In this document: one piece after another, positions 18,254 through 26,207 of the stretch | How positions within the stretch are numbered: the first letter of the stretch is position 1 | Layout of the letters: every line of letters starts with the position of its first letter | DNA from: Bog-532 sp963824545 | GTDB lineage: Bacteria; Actinomycetota; Actinomycetes; Streptosporangiales; Streptosporangiaceae | DNA length: 64,000 nt | Assembly (NCBI GenBank): GCA_963824545.1 | Contig: CAWGPP010000030.1 | Span: 1 to 64,000 of the forward strand | Reading direction: 5' to 3' | The notes under the pieces: generated by a model | Seen by the model: only the letters and a program-made list of their open reading frames with translations | Told to the model about the DNA's origin: nothing | Databases searched by the model: none | Program-made: the position numbers and the translations under genes

Positions 18254-21129
18254 GGCCGCGGCGGCCCGGCGCCCGGCTCCCCGGGATCGGGATCGGCCGG
18301 CTCGCTGGGCGGTGACGCGGGCGGGAACGGTTCCGTCAGCGCGCCCGGGTTCCAGACGTAGAGCGGGCCCGACGGCGGCCCATCGCCCGGGCTCGCGGCG
18401 GGGCGGCCTGGCTCGGTGTCCTGGTTCTCGCCGGAGCCGGCCTCCGAGGCGTGCCTGCCCGAGTACGGTGCCCGGCCCGGTGCGGGGTTCCCGCCCCCGA
18501 ACGAGCCGGGCGCTCGCGCTGCGCCGTGACCAGCGGCCCCCGGCTCGGGTGATGACGCGGTCGGCAGCCCAGGCGAAAGCCCGGGTGGTGGCCCGGACGA
18601 GCCCGCGAAACTCGACGGCCGGGCGATCGGAAGCTGGCCGCCCAGCGGCCCGGTGTGCCCAGGTGGCCCGGGCGGCATGGGTCGTGCGGGTGGCCCAGGT
18701 TGTCCGGGCGCCGTAGGCGGGCCGCTCGCATACCGGGAGCCGATCGGGGGTACCGGCCCGGCCGGGGGTAGCGGGACCCCCGGGGGCAGCGGGCCGGCTG
18801 GGGGTAGCGGGAGCCCCGGGGGCAGCGGGCCAGCTGGGGGTAGCGGGACCCCCGGGGGCAGCGGGTCGGCTGGGGGTAGCGGGCCCGTCGGCCGGGCCGG
18901 TGCCGTCGGCCGCGCCGTCGGCGGCGGCGCGGAGCCGGCCGGGCCGGGCGGGGAAAGCGGTGACCGGGGTCCAGGGGGGATCGGCGGTGGCTCAGGGGGG
19001 ATCAGCGGTGGCTCACCGGGAGCTCCTGCCGGCCGCGCGTAGGGCCTGGTCGCTCCGGGCTGCCCGGCCGTGGGCGGCGGGCCGGGAGGGACGCCGTGGC
19101 CCGGCCGGGGTACCTCCCAGGGGGCGGGTGTCACCGGGCCCGGCGGCCGGAACAGGGCGAACGGATCCGCGACCCGGCGCATCGCGTCGGCCGGGAATCC
19201 GCCTTCCGGCATGGGGGCCGGCTCCCACGGCGGCCCGCCGGGCACCGTGACCCGAGATTGCGTCGCGGTGCCCGCGACCGCCGGGGCGCCCAGCCCGGGG
19301 CCGTGTGCGCTGATCCGGGAACTCGTCCGGTACCGGCCGCTCCGGCCGCGGATCCGCGCCCTTCTGCGGGTTCTGCCGCGGGCACCCCCGCCGGCCGGAA
19401 GGGTGCCAGCCGGGACGGGGCCGCTTCCGGGATCCCCGGCTGGCGGGCGTGTACCCGGCTCGCCGGGCCGGCCCGCACGCCCGGATGACGACGGGCCCGG
19501 GAAGGCTGGTGCTCCCGGTACGGGCAGTATGCGGGGCGGCGTCCCGCCGGCCGGTGCGCCGGGCGGACCCGGCCGGTTAGGGCTCCAGATGGGGGCGGCC
19601 TGACCGGGGGCCTGCGCGTACAGCCGCCGGCCCTGGGCACCCGGGGCTGTCCGCCATGGCGTTGCTCCCGGCGCGGCCATGTGCGTGGCGGCGGTGCGCT
19701 GGCCGGCTGTCTCCCTGGCGTGCCTGGCGTCCCGGGCTGAGGTTGGCAGCGGTCCGGACGGGGCGTTGAGCAGGGTTCGCGGTTCCGGTGCGGGAAGCGT
19801 GCCGCGTTCGCGCCGCCGCCGGACCCGGATCCCGACCAGACTCGCCACCAGCAGAACGATCAGCAGCCCCGCGGCCATGGCCGCGTCGCGGAGCACCGTC
19901 TTGGCCCGGCCCAGGATGCCCGTCCGGGGAGGGGTGACCGCCGGCCGCGCGGTTCCCGGAGCGGTGGCCGGAGCGGTGGCCGGCGCGGACGCCGCCGGCC
20001 GTGCGCCGGCGATGAGCGCCGCCGCCTGGACGGCCCTCAGCGCGTCCACCGTGCCTGCGCCGTAGCCCGCGGTCGTGGCGGACGGCGGCCGGGGCACGCT
20101 GCCGTTGACGAGAGCCTCCCGCACCTGGCTGCTGGTCAGTGTGGGATCCTGCGAGCGGATCAGGGCCGCGATACCCGCGACCACAGCGCTCGCGGCGTCG
20201 GTGGTGCTCATGTTGCGATATCCGGCCGGCGGGCTGGCCGTGGTGAGGTTCACGCCGGGAGCGGTGAGCGCCACGTATGACTGCCGGGGAGAGAACGCGG
20301 TCCTGCCGAAGTGACGGTCGACGGCGCCCAGCGCGATGACGCCGGAATAGGCCGCCGGGAACGTGGGCTCGTTCCCGTCCTCGCCGTTGTCCCCGGCGGG
20401 GGCGACGAGAACGGCGCCCTTGCCGAGCGCGTAGTTCACGGCTGCGCGCTCCGCGGCACTGCCTCCAGCGGCCGCGGCGAGGCCTCCGGTGGCCGCGCCG
20501 TCCGAGGCCAGGCTGGCCGGATCAAGCGGCAACGCGATCACCTGGGCGCCGTGGGCGGCGGCGTACCGTATGCCCGCGGCGATCGCGGCGGGCAGCCGCC
20601 GCACAGCGGCCGGGCTGGCGTTCAGCGGGTCGGTGGCATCGAGAACCACCCGGATGGAGAGAATTCTGGCCGCGGGCGCAACGCCGATGATGCCGGAGGC
20701 ATCCCCCACGTTGTCCCCGTGGCCGGCGATGATGCTCGCCGCGGATGTACCTTCGATCCCCCACGAAGGGGTGCTGGACGTCTCACCCGATCCGGTGAAG
20801 TCGGGGCCGGTGGTGACCGAGCCGCTGAGGTCAGGATGGGCCGCCAGCACGCCGCTGCTGAGCACCGCGACGGTGATCCCTGCGCCGCGTGACGACTGCC
20901 AGGCCTGCGGGACATGCAGGTTGGCCAGCCACCATTCCTGGGCGCGGATTGTGTCGGACGGCATCCGGGACAGCCTCCCGGTGCGCGTGTCGGGGCGGAT
21001 GCCACGCGCGGCTTGCGCCGCGGGCCCGGCGGACGCAGGCAGGGCGGCGAAGACCGTGGTGGTGGCCGTCAGTACCACGGTCAGAGCCAGCAGCGCGCCG
21101 CTGGGCAATCGAGGTGACACGGCGGTCAC
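18250..21129 (-). CDS. Membrane-anchored subtilisin-like (S8/mycosin-type) protein with substituted active site
   Basis: From GTG 21129 (AGAGGAG just upstream; GTG 21120 is an alternative) the protein has 959 residues. It has a signal peptide at about 1-35, a subtilisin fold at about 60-350, a Pro/Ala linker, one membrane helix at about 418-435, and a basic stop-transfer followed by a 520-residue Pro/Gly-rich tail. The fold is clear (ITVAVL..GV..AHPDL, GVAPAARILSIRV, FPAAYSGVIALGAVD, VVAGIAALIRS). The catalytic residues are not conserved: Asp is Ser91 (VLSSGV), His is Glu126 (IEGT), Ser is Asp311 (STTDAAS), and the oxyanion Asn position is AGDNG (Asp247). It should therefore be proteolytically inactive. 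Mycosins cooperate with type VII secretion, but no ESX gene is in the window. Convergent with plsC. Confidence 0.85.
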   Translation of the reverse strand: MTAVSPRLPSGALLALTVVLTATTTVFAALPASAGPAAQAARGIRPDTRTGRLSRMPSDTIRAQEWWLANLHVPQAWQSSRGAGITVAVLSSGVLAAHPDLSGSVTTGPDFTGSGETSSTPSWGIEGTSAASIIAGHGDNVGDASGIIGVAPAARILSIRVVLDATDPLNASPAAVRRLPAAIAAGIRYAAAHGAQVIALPLDPASLASDGAATGGLAAAAGGSAAERAAVNYALGKGAVLVAPAGDNGEDGNEPTFPAAYSGVIALGAVDRHFGRTAFSPRQSYVALTAPGVNLTTASPPAGYRNMSTTDAASAVVAGIAALIRSQDPTLTSSQVREALVNGSVPRPPSATTAGYGAGTVDALRAVQAAALIAGARPAASAPATAPATAPGTARPAVTPPRTGILGRAKTVLRDAAMAAGLLIVLLVASLVGIRVRRRRERGTLPAPEPRTLLNAPSGPLPTSARDARHARETAGQRTAATHMAAPGATPWRTAPGAQGRRLYAQAPGQAAPIWSPNRPGPPGAPAGGTPPRILPVPGAPAFPGPSSSGRAGRPGEPGTRPPAGDPGSGPVPAGTLPAGGGARGRTRRRARIRGRSGRYRTSSRISAHGPGLGAPAVAGTATQSRVTVPGGPPWEPAPMPEGGFPADAMRRVADPFALFRPPGPVTPAPWEVPRPGHGVPPGPPPTAGQPGATRPYARPAGAPGEPPLIPPEPPPIPPGPRSPLSPPGPAGSAPPPTARPTAPARPTGPLPPADPLPPGVPLPPAGPLPPGLPLPPAGPLPPGVPLPPAGPVPPIGSRYASGPPTAPGQPGPPARPMPPGPPGHTGPLGGQLPIARPSSFAGSSGPPPGLSPGLPTASSPEPGAAGHGAARAPGSFGGGNPAPGRAPYSGRHASEAGSGENQDTEPGRPAASPGDGPPSGPLYVWNPGALTEPFPPASPPSEPADPDPGEPGAGPPRP
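18768..18895 (-). repeat. 36-bp in-frame tandem repeats in the tail of the subtilisin-like gene
   Basis: Roughly three and a half copies of a 36-bp unit encode the 12-residue period P-P-A-G-P-L-P-P-G-V/L-P-L in the cytoplasmic tail. Copies differ at a few bases (GTC/CTC-type changes), so the array is somewhat diverged. The period suits a polyproline-type extended tail. Confidence 0.8.
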
Positions 21130-21378
21130 GTCTCCTCTGGACGGGGCCACGCGGCGTGCTCCCGTTCGCGGGATCGCGGCTCCGCCTGACTGGCTCCTGG
21201 CGCCGTTATCCCGGCCCATCCCTACGGTCTCGTCGTCGCAGGACCATCGTGCCATGTGCGTGCCCGCCCGGGGAATCGTTCGCTCCGATCTTGCCGGGAC
21301 GGCTGGGCCGGGCCGGACGGAGCGTAGACGCCCCGCTACGCGGAGCCCGGTCGGCGCGGGTGCGGGGTCACGGAACGG

Positions 21379-22245
21379 CTACGGCGTCGGGCTCAGTGAG
21401 ACGTGCGCACCGGGTGGCAGCCCGAGCCGCTGGGCCGCGTCGCCGGAATTGACGGCGAGCGAGACCATGCCCGATCCATCGGCGAAGGCGACCAGCTCAC
21501 CGGGCGCGACGGAGCCGAACGTCTCCCGGTAGGGCATGGTCAGCAGTCGGCGCCCGGCGCGGATGACCACGTTCCGGCCGTACCGGACGCCGATCGTTCC
21601 GGCGTCCGTCGCGGAGATGGACAGCTGTACGTTGCCGAACGTGTCGACCGTCAGCACCTCACCCTGGGCGGTTCCGTCGAGGACGCGGCTCGCCGGCGGC
21701 GGCAGCGTCACCAGGTCTGACACTTCGATCTCCGTACCGGCGGATGCCAGGTCCGCGCCGGCGGCCAGCCGCGCGGCGACCGGCATGAAGATGTCGCGGC
21801 CATGGAACGTCGGCGCCGCGGCCGCGTTCAGCCACATTTCCTTGTTGGTCAGGCTGATCGCGGCACGAGGGCCGCCGACCACCGACACCGCCCACGACAG
21901 CAGGCCATTGTCCGGGCCGACCAGGATGGCGTTCCCGGCCGCGACGGCGATTCCCCGGCGGTCGGTGCCGACCCCCGGGTCGACCACGGCGACGTGCACC
22001 GCGGGCGGGAAGTAAGGGATCGTCTGGGCGAGCACGGCGGCACCGCGGCGTACATCACCACCGGGGATGAGGTGGGTAATATCCACGACGGGTATCTGCG
22101 GCGAGATCTGGGCGGCAACTCCGTGGCAGGCGGCGGTGAACCCGTCCTCCAGCCCGTAGTCGGTGAGAAATGTCAGACAGCGAAAAGGGGCCACGAACCG
22201 TGAGCGTACGTCGCAGGAGGCCGCCGGTACAGACGCGACGTCCAC
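21379..22245 (-). CDS. SAM hydroxide adenosyltransferase (DUF62 / SAM hydrolase-like)
   Basis: The protein shows the DUF62 signature: FLTDYGLEDGFTAACHGV near the start, VVDITHLIPGGDVRRGA, VVDPGVGTDRRGIAV, ILVGPDNGLLSW and a C-terminal barrel with DTFGNVQLSI. The family uses S-adenosylmethionine and a hydroxide ion to give adenosine and methionine; the Asp of LTDYG and the Asp-x-x-Asn type sites are present. It belongs to the hydrolase group, not the fluorinases or chlorinases, which need extra loop residues. GTG 22245 gives 288 residues; GTG 22194, immediately before APFRCLTFL, is an equally plausible start. It is divergent from DUF3263 and otsB. Confidence 0.85.
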   Translation of the reverse strand: MDVASVPAASCDVRSRFVAPFRCLTFLTDYGLEDGFTAACHGVAAQISPQIPVVDITHLIPGGDVRRGAAVLAQTIPYFPPAVHVAVVDPGVGTDRRGIAVAAGNAILVGPDNGLLSWAVSVVGGPRAAISLTNKEMWLNAAAAPTFHGRDIFMPVAARLAAGADLASAGTEIEVSDLVTLPPPASRVLDGTAQGEVLTVDTFGNVQLSISATDAGTIGVRYGRNVVIRAGRRLLTMPYRETFGSVAPGELVAFADGSGMVSLAVNSGDAAQRLGLPPGAHVSLSPTP

Positions 22246-22306
22246 CCGGATGTCCCGTCGCCCGCCGCTGCCCGCCTACGATGAGCGTGTCGGGGAGGAG
22301 GGCGAT

Positions 22307-22558
22307 ATGGCGGAGCTGTCCGAGCGTGACGCTCAGATCCTGGCCTTCGAAGGGCGGTCGTGGCGGCATCCGGGCGCCAAGGAGCAAGCCATGCACGACG
22401 TGCTGGACCTCGCCCCGACCCGTTACTACCAGATACTCAACGAGCTGATCGACACGCCGGAAGCACTGCGGTTCGATCCAGTGCTCATCAAACGGCTGCG
22501 CAGGCAGCGTGCCCGGCGGCAGCGGATGCGGTCGCCGCACAATGCCGAACAGGGATGA
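22307..22558 (+). CDS. DUF3263 family protein
   Basis: The 83-residue protein begins MAELSERDAQILAFEGRSWR and contains the DUF3263 helix-turn-helix-like core (LAPTRYYQILNELIDTPEAL), followed by an Arg-rich C-terminus. The family is restricted to actinobacteria, is small and basic, and probably binds nucleic acid; its function is not established. ATG 22307 is preceded by GGGGAGGAGG, and a longer frame from 22163 would run into the divergent DUF62 gene. It sits 30 bp before otsB and may be cotranscribed with it. Confidence 0.88.
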   Translation: MAELSERDAQILAFEGRSWRHPGAKEQAMHDVLDLAPTRYYQILNELIDTPEALRFDPVLIKRLRRQRARRQRMRSPHNAEQG

Positions 22559-22588
22559 CGTGATGCCACCAGCGCCGGGACGGCGGCC

Positions 22589-23434
22589 ATGAGACCCGAA
22601 CGCGTCACGGCTGCGCTGCCTCGCGCCGCCACCACCGACGGCCAGGCCGGGCTGGACGCGCTGGTGGCCGACCCGGCCCACGCGCTGATCGGCTCCGACT
22701 TCGACGGGACCCTGTCGCCGATCGTGAGCGATCCGGCCGCCGCGTACGCCCATCGCGGCGCGATCGCCGCGCTGCGGCGGCTGGCGGGGGCCGTAGGCAC
22801 GCTCGCCGTTATCACCGGCCGCCCGGTGGCCCAGGCGGTCGAGCTCGGGAATCTGGCCAGCGTGCCGGGACTGATCGTGCTCGGGCACTACGGCTGGGAA
22901 CGCTGGGAGGGTGGCCGGGTCGTGGCTCCGGCCGCGCCTCCGGGCGTGGCGGCCGTCCGGCGTGATCTTCCCGGCGTGCTGGCGGCGGCGGGCGCCCCGG
23001 AGGGGACGCGTATCGAGGACAAGGGGCATGCGCTGGCCGTGCACACCCGCGGCACCGCCGACCCGGACGCGGCGCTGGCCCGACTGCGTGGCCCGCTGCT
23101 GGCTCTCGCCGAACAGGCCGGGCTGACGGTCGAGCCGGGCCGCCAGGTCATCGAGCTGCGTCCTCCGGGGATGGACAAGGGCGTGGCCCTGCGGGAACTG
23201 TCCGCGGAGCGCGCCGCGCGGTCGGTCATGTACTGCGGCGACGACCTGGGTGACCTGGCCGCATTCGCCGCCGTCCGCGCCCTGCGCGCCGACGGCATTC
23301 CCGGCCTGAACGTCCTCAGCGCCGCTGCCGAATCCGAAGTCCCGCGAGAAGAAGCCGACCTCCCCGTCGACGGCCCGGATGGCATCGCCACCTTCCTGAC
23401 CCTCCTCGCGGACGCCCTCCACCCCCAGCCCTGA
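22589..23434 (+). CDS. otsB: Trehalose-6-phosphate phosphatase
   Basis: The 281-residue HAD-superfamily protein has motif I DFDGTLSPI (residues 37-45, with the nucleophile and acid Asp), motif II around AVITGR, the OtsB cap region with ERWEGG and EDKGHALAVH, motif III KGVAL and motif IV CGDDLGDLAAF. It removes phosphate from trehalose 6-phosphate, the second step of the OtsAB pathway for stress protection. Length is normal. otsA lies on the opposite strand downstream, convergent, separated by 740 bp of tandem repeats. This separation is unusual, since the two genes often sit side by side in one direction. Confidence 0.93.
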   Translation: MRPERVTAALPRAATTDGQAGLDALVADPAHALIGSDFDGTLSPIVSDPAAAYAHRGAIAALRRLAGAVGTLAVITGRPVAQAVELGNLASVPGLIVLGHYGWERWEGGRVVAPAAPPGVAAVRRDLPGVLAAAGAPEGTRIEDKGHALAVHTRGTADPDAALARLRGPLLALAEQAGLTVEPGRQVIELRPPGMDKGVALRELSAERAARSVMYCGDDLGDLAAFAAVRALRADGIPGLNVLSAAAESEVPREEADLPVDGPDGIATFLTLLADALHPQP

Positions 23435-23483
23435 CCGGGCGCCCCCGCCCCTCCGGAAGCGCCCGGCTGTGCGGAGGCGCCTA
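23435..23483. other. Start of repeat-filled otsB-otsA intergenic region
   Basis: The whole 740-bp interval from otsB to otsA is non-coding. It consists of a 32-bp tandem repeat (23484-23579), a short unique spacer (23580-23619) and a large 88-bp tandem array (23620-24175). The open frames crossing it are repeat artefacts. Confidence 0.7.
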
Positions 23484-23579
23484 CACCGGGGTCGCGGCAA
23501 AGGCACCTCTACGTACACCGGGGTCGCGGCAAAGGCACCTCTACGTACAACGGAGTCGCGGCAAAGGCACCTCTACGTA
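23484..23579. repeat. Three tandem copies of a 32-bp repeat
   Basis: Units lie at 23484-23515, 23516-23547 and 23548-23579. The first two are identical; the third differs at two positions. Each unit contains a constant GTCGCGGCAAAGGCACC core and ends in CTCTACGTA, so every junction carries the palindrome TACGTA. The copies abut with no spacer, which excludes a CRISPR array. Confidence 0.95.
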
Positions 23580-23619
23580 CAGGGACTGTTAACGGCCACC
23601 ACCGGCCGCAGCGGGGTGT

Positions 23620-24175
23620 GCTCGTTACCGGTCCAGCGATCCCGGCCGTCAGGCCGGGTGAGCGGCCGGTGCTGTCGGCGGGTACTGCACGCGGGTTTCG
23701 GCGAGGCGCTCGTTACCGGTCCAGCGATCCCGGCCGTCAGGCCGGGTGAGCGGCCGGTGCTGTCGGCGGGTACTGCACGCGGGTTTCGGCGAGGCGCTCG
23801 TTACCGGTCCAGCGATCCCGGCCGTCAGGCCGGGTGAGCGGCCGGTGCTGTCGGCGGGTACTGCACGCGGGTTTCGGCGAGGCGCTCGTTACCGGTCCAG
23901 CGATCCCGGCCGTCAGGCCGGGTGAGCGGCCGGTGCTGTCGGCGGGTACTGCACGCGGGTTTCGGCGAGGCGCTCGTTACCGGTCCAGCGATCCCGGCCG
24001 TCAGGCCGGGTGAGCGGCCGGTGCTGTCGGCGGGTACTGCACGCGGGTTTCGGCGAGGCGCTCGTTACCGGTCCAGCGATCCCGGCCGTCAGGCCGGGTG
24101 AGCGGCCGGTGTGTCGGCGAAGTACCCCAGCGGGGCGCGGAGCGCAGCGGGGGGTCCGGGGGGTCGCCCCCCGGG
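23620..24175. repeat. 88-bp tandem repeat array (five full units plus a terminal unit), family member 1
   Basis: Units begin with GCTCGTTACCGG at 23620, 23708, 23796, 23884 and 23972; a sixth at 24060 runs into a distinct end module. Full copies look identical. Each unit contains a hairpin with 7-bp arms CCCGGCC and GGCCGGG around the loop GTCA (first copy 23641-23658), then the conserved GAGCGGCCGGTG and CTGTCGGCGGG segments. The end module reads GTGTCGGCGAAGTACCCC, then a GC-rich hairpin whose arms CCGGGGGG and CCCCCCGG flank TCG, then CGGGTTAACACAG. The last bases supply the otsA stop codon. Related elements lie at 28298-28345 and 54105-54357. Confidence 0.95.
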
Positions 24176-25819
24176 TTAACACAGTGCGTCTAGCTGGGCG
24201 ATGAGCCATTGGCGGGGGGATTTGGCGGCTGCGGCGGTGGCCATGGCGGTGCACCGGCGCCGCCGCTCATCGTCGGGCATGAGCAGCGCCTGGTGCATCG
24301 CGTTCGCGGTGGCGCTCACGTCGTACGGGTTGACGAGCAGCGCGTCCGATCCCAGCAGAGCGGCGGCGCCCGCTTCCCGGGACAAGATCAGCGCGCAGCC
24401 GCGATCGGACAGGACCGGGCCCTCCTCGGCCACCAGGTTCATGCCATCCCGGATCGGGTTCACGACCAGCACGTCCGCGACCCGGCCGGCGGCCAGGGAT
24501 CGTGCGTAATCGTCTTTGACCTCAAGTATCAGCGGATCCCAGTCACTGGTGCCGAACTCCGCGGTGATCCCGGCCGCCATCCGGAGCATCTCCTCGGTGT
24601 ACTCGCGGTATCCGGGCACGTTGCTCCGGGACGGGTAGGCGAAGGCGACGTGGATCACCTGGCCGCGCCATTCCGGCCGGTTGGTGAGCAACTCGCGGTA
24701 GGCGGCCAGTCCCCGCAGGATGTTCTTGGACAGTTCGGCCCGGTCGATCCGTACGATCAGCTTCCGGCCGGACGCCGCCGTGGTCAGCGCGTCCACATGC
24801 TCCTGGACGTCGGCCGCCAGGGCGCGCTCCCGCAGGGCCGGAGCGTCGACCCCGAGCGGGTGGACGCCGACGCTGGTGACGTGGCCGCGGTGGATGACCC
24901 GCTGCGCGGCCCGGTCAACCTGTGCCCCCAGCAACGCCTCACAGCAGTCGAGGAACGCGTCGGCCCACCGCTGGCAAAGAAAGCCCGCGTGGTTCGCGCC
25001 GAGGATTCCGTCCAGGACGGCGCGGCCGATGTCCTCCGGGAGTATCCGGTAGTAGTCCACCGGTGCCCAGGGCGTATGGGAGAAGTGGGCGATCCGGATG
25101 CCGGGCACCATGTCCCTGACCATCCGCGGGACGAGCGACAGGTGGTAGTCCTGCACGAGCACCTGGGCGGTCACGGGCGCCGCCGTCGCGCCGCCCGCGA
25201 GGGCGTGCGCGAAGGCCTCGTTGTAGACGACGTACGACTGCCAGTCGCGCCGGAACGCCGGCCCGAAGCGTGGCTCGACCGGGGTGTCGAACAGCAGGTG
25301 ATGAACGAACCACAAGGTGGCGTTGGCCACCGCGTTGTAGGCGGCCTGAAAGGTGTCGGCCGGTATGTCGAGCGCGCGGACCGAGGTCCGGCCGGCCGAC
25401 GGGCCCGCCGCCTCGATGCCGAACCGCGTGCCGTCCGGGTCCTGGCGGGCGGCGGCCCGGTCGGCGTCATTGAGCGCGGCGCAGATCCACAGCACCTCGG
25501 CGTGGCCGGGGAGCGATGACAAGCCGGGCAGCAGCCCGGACACCAGCCCGCCGCCGCCGCGCCGTGCGGAAAGGCTGCCGTCACCGTCCAGGGTGAACGA
25601 CAGCGGGCCCCGGTTGGACGCCACGAGCAGGCGGCCACCATCGTGCGGGCTGTCCGTGCCGGGGAGGGTTTGATAATCCGGGGTATGCCCGGCGGCAGCC
25701 TCCCGCCGCCGGCAGGCTGCCTCCCCGGCGTCGGCGTCGGCGTCGCCGTCGGTCCCGCCACCGCCCGGGGCGGTCTCCCCGCTGCCGGCCTCGCAGCACG
25801 GGCTGGAGTTATGACCCAT
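24176..25819 (-). CDS. otsA: Alpha,alpha-trehalose-phosphate synthase (GT20)
   Basis: The 547-residue protein has an acidic, Gly-rich N-terminal extension of about 60 residues, then the GT20 domain. Visible are RLLVASNRGPLSF with the N-terminal loop, WFVHHLLFD, LVQDYHLSLVPRMVR, IAHFSHTPWAPVDYYRILP, IVRIDRAELSKNILRGL, and the UDP/GDP-glucose-binding NPIRDGMNLVAEE with the following LILSREAGAA. The enzyme makes trehalose 6-phosphate from nucleotide-glucose and glucose 6-phosphate. I start at ATG 25819 because the longer frame upstream (to 25993) lacks a ribosome site and the extension is already long. It is convergent with otsB and ends inside the right edge of the 88-bp repeat array. Confidence 0.93.
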   Translation of the reverse strand: MGHNSSPCCEAGSGETAPGGGGTDGDADADAGEAACRRREAAAGHTPDYQTLPGTDSPHDGGRLLVASNRGPLSFTLDGDGSLSARRGGGGLVSGLLPGLSSLPGHAEVLWICAALNDADRAAARQDPDGTRFGIEAAGPSAGRTSVRALDIPADTFQAAYNAVANATLWFVHHLLFDTPVEPRFGPAFRRDWQSYVVYNEAFAHALAGGATAAPVTAQVLVQDYHLSLVPRMVRDMVPGIRIAHFSHTPWAPVDYYRILPEDIGRAVLDGILGANHAGFLCQRWADAFLDCCEALLGAQVDRAAQRVIHRGHVTSVGVHPLGVDAPALRERALAADVQEHVDALTTAASGRKLIVRIDRAELSKNILRGLAAYRELLTNRPEWRGQVIHVAFAYPSRSNVPGYREYTEEMLRMAAGITAEFGTSDWDPLILEVKDDYARSLAAGRVADVLVVNPIRDGMNLVAEEGPVLSDRGCALILSREAGAAALLGSDALLVNPYDVSATANAMHQALLMPDDERRRRCTAMATAAAAKSPRQWLIAQLDALC

Positions 25820-25988
25820 ATCCTGGCAGGCTAGCGGAGGAAACTGACTTGCCGGGTGCCTGTCAGTGAGCGATATCCCATGCTGCGGCATCCGCCATGA
25901 TCGGTTAAAGTTCACGTAAGGCGTGTGTCCGTCAGGAAACAGCCCGGTTGCGGGGACCGCAGTGTTCCCGTGGCACAACTGAATACAG

Positions 25989-26187
25989 CTCATCTAGAGG
26001 GGTGGAGGGATCGGCCCTGTGAAGCCCCGGCAACCGTCACGATGATGCTCTGCCCGCAGGAGTAAGTGTCCTGCGAAGCGCCCGCAACGGAATCAGCCTG
26101 CCCATCAGGGCAACGGGCCTGCGCGAGGCCATGTCGTGAGAGGTGCCAACTCCGGCCCGTGGTCAGGGTGATCACGGGAAAGATGAG
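25989..26187 (+). promoter_or_regulatory. SAM-I (S-box) riboswitch upstream of metM/thrC-like gene
   Basis: The conserved S-box core is present. P1 5' strand CTCATC (25989-25994) is followed by AGAGG, GTGGAGGGATCGGCCC and the pseudoknot/kink-turn segment GAAGCCCCGGCAACC. Further on come AGGTGCCAACTCC and the closing AGATGAG, whose GATGAG (26182-26187) pairs with the 5' strand. A long insert of about 90 nt lies in the P3/P4 region. P1 closes only about 20 nt before the GTG start, so control is probably at translation initiation; no clear terminator hairpin with a T-run is visible. SAM binding would normally repress the downstream genes. Confidence 0.9.
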
Positions 26188-26207
26188 GATGAAAGGGGCC
26201 TCGCGAC

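Noticed and set aside
21379..22245. Fluorinase or chlorinase
   Set aside because: The protein matches the common DUF62 SAM hydrolase group and shows no fluorinase-type insert; no organofluorine genes are nearby.
22163..22306. Longer DUF3263 start at 22163
   Set aside because: It would overlap the divergent SAM hydrolase-like gene, and a strong ribosome site plus the family start lie at 22307.
23620..24119. CRISPR-like array of direct repeats
   Set aside because: Units are 88 bp, abut each other and have no unique spacers; no cas gene is in the window. The 32-bp units at 23484 also lack spacers.
23469..24254. Open frames crossing the repeat arrays (both strands)
   Set aside because: Their translations are only periodic repeats of the 88-bp unit; no start signals or domains.
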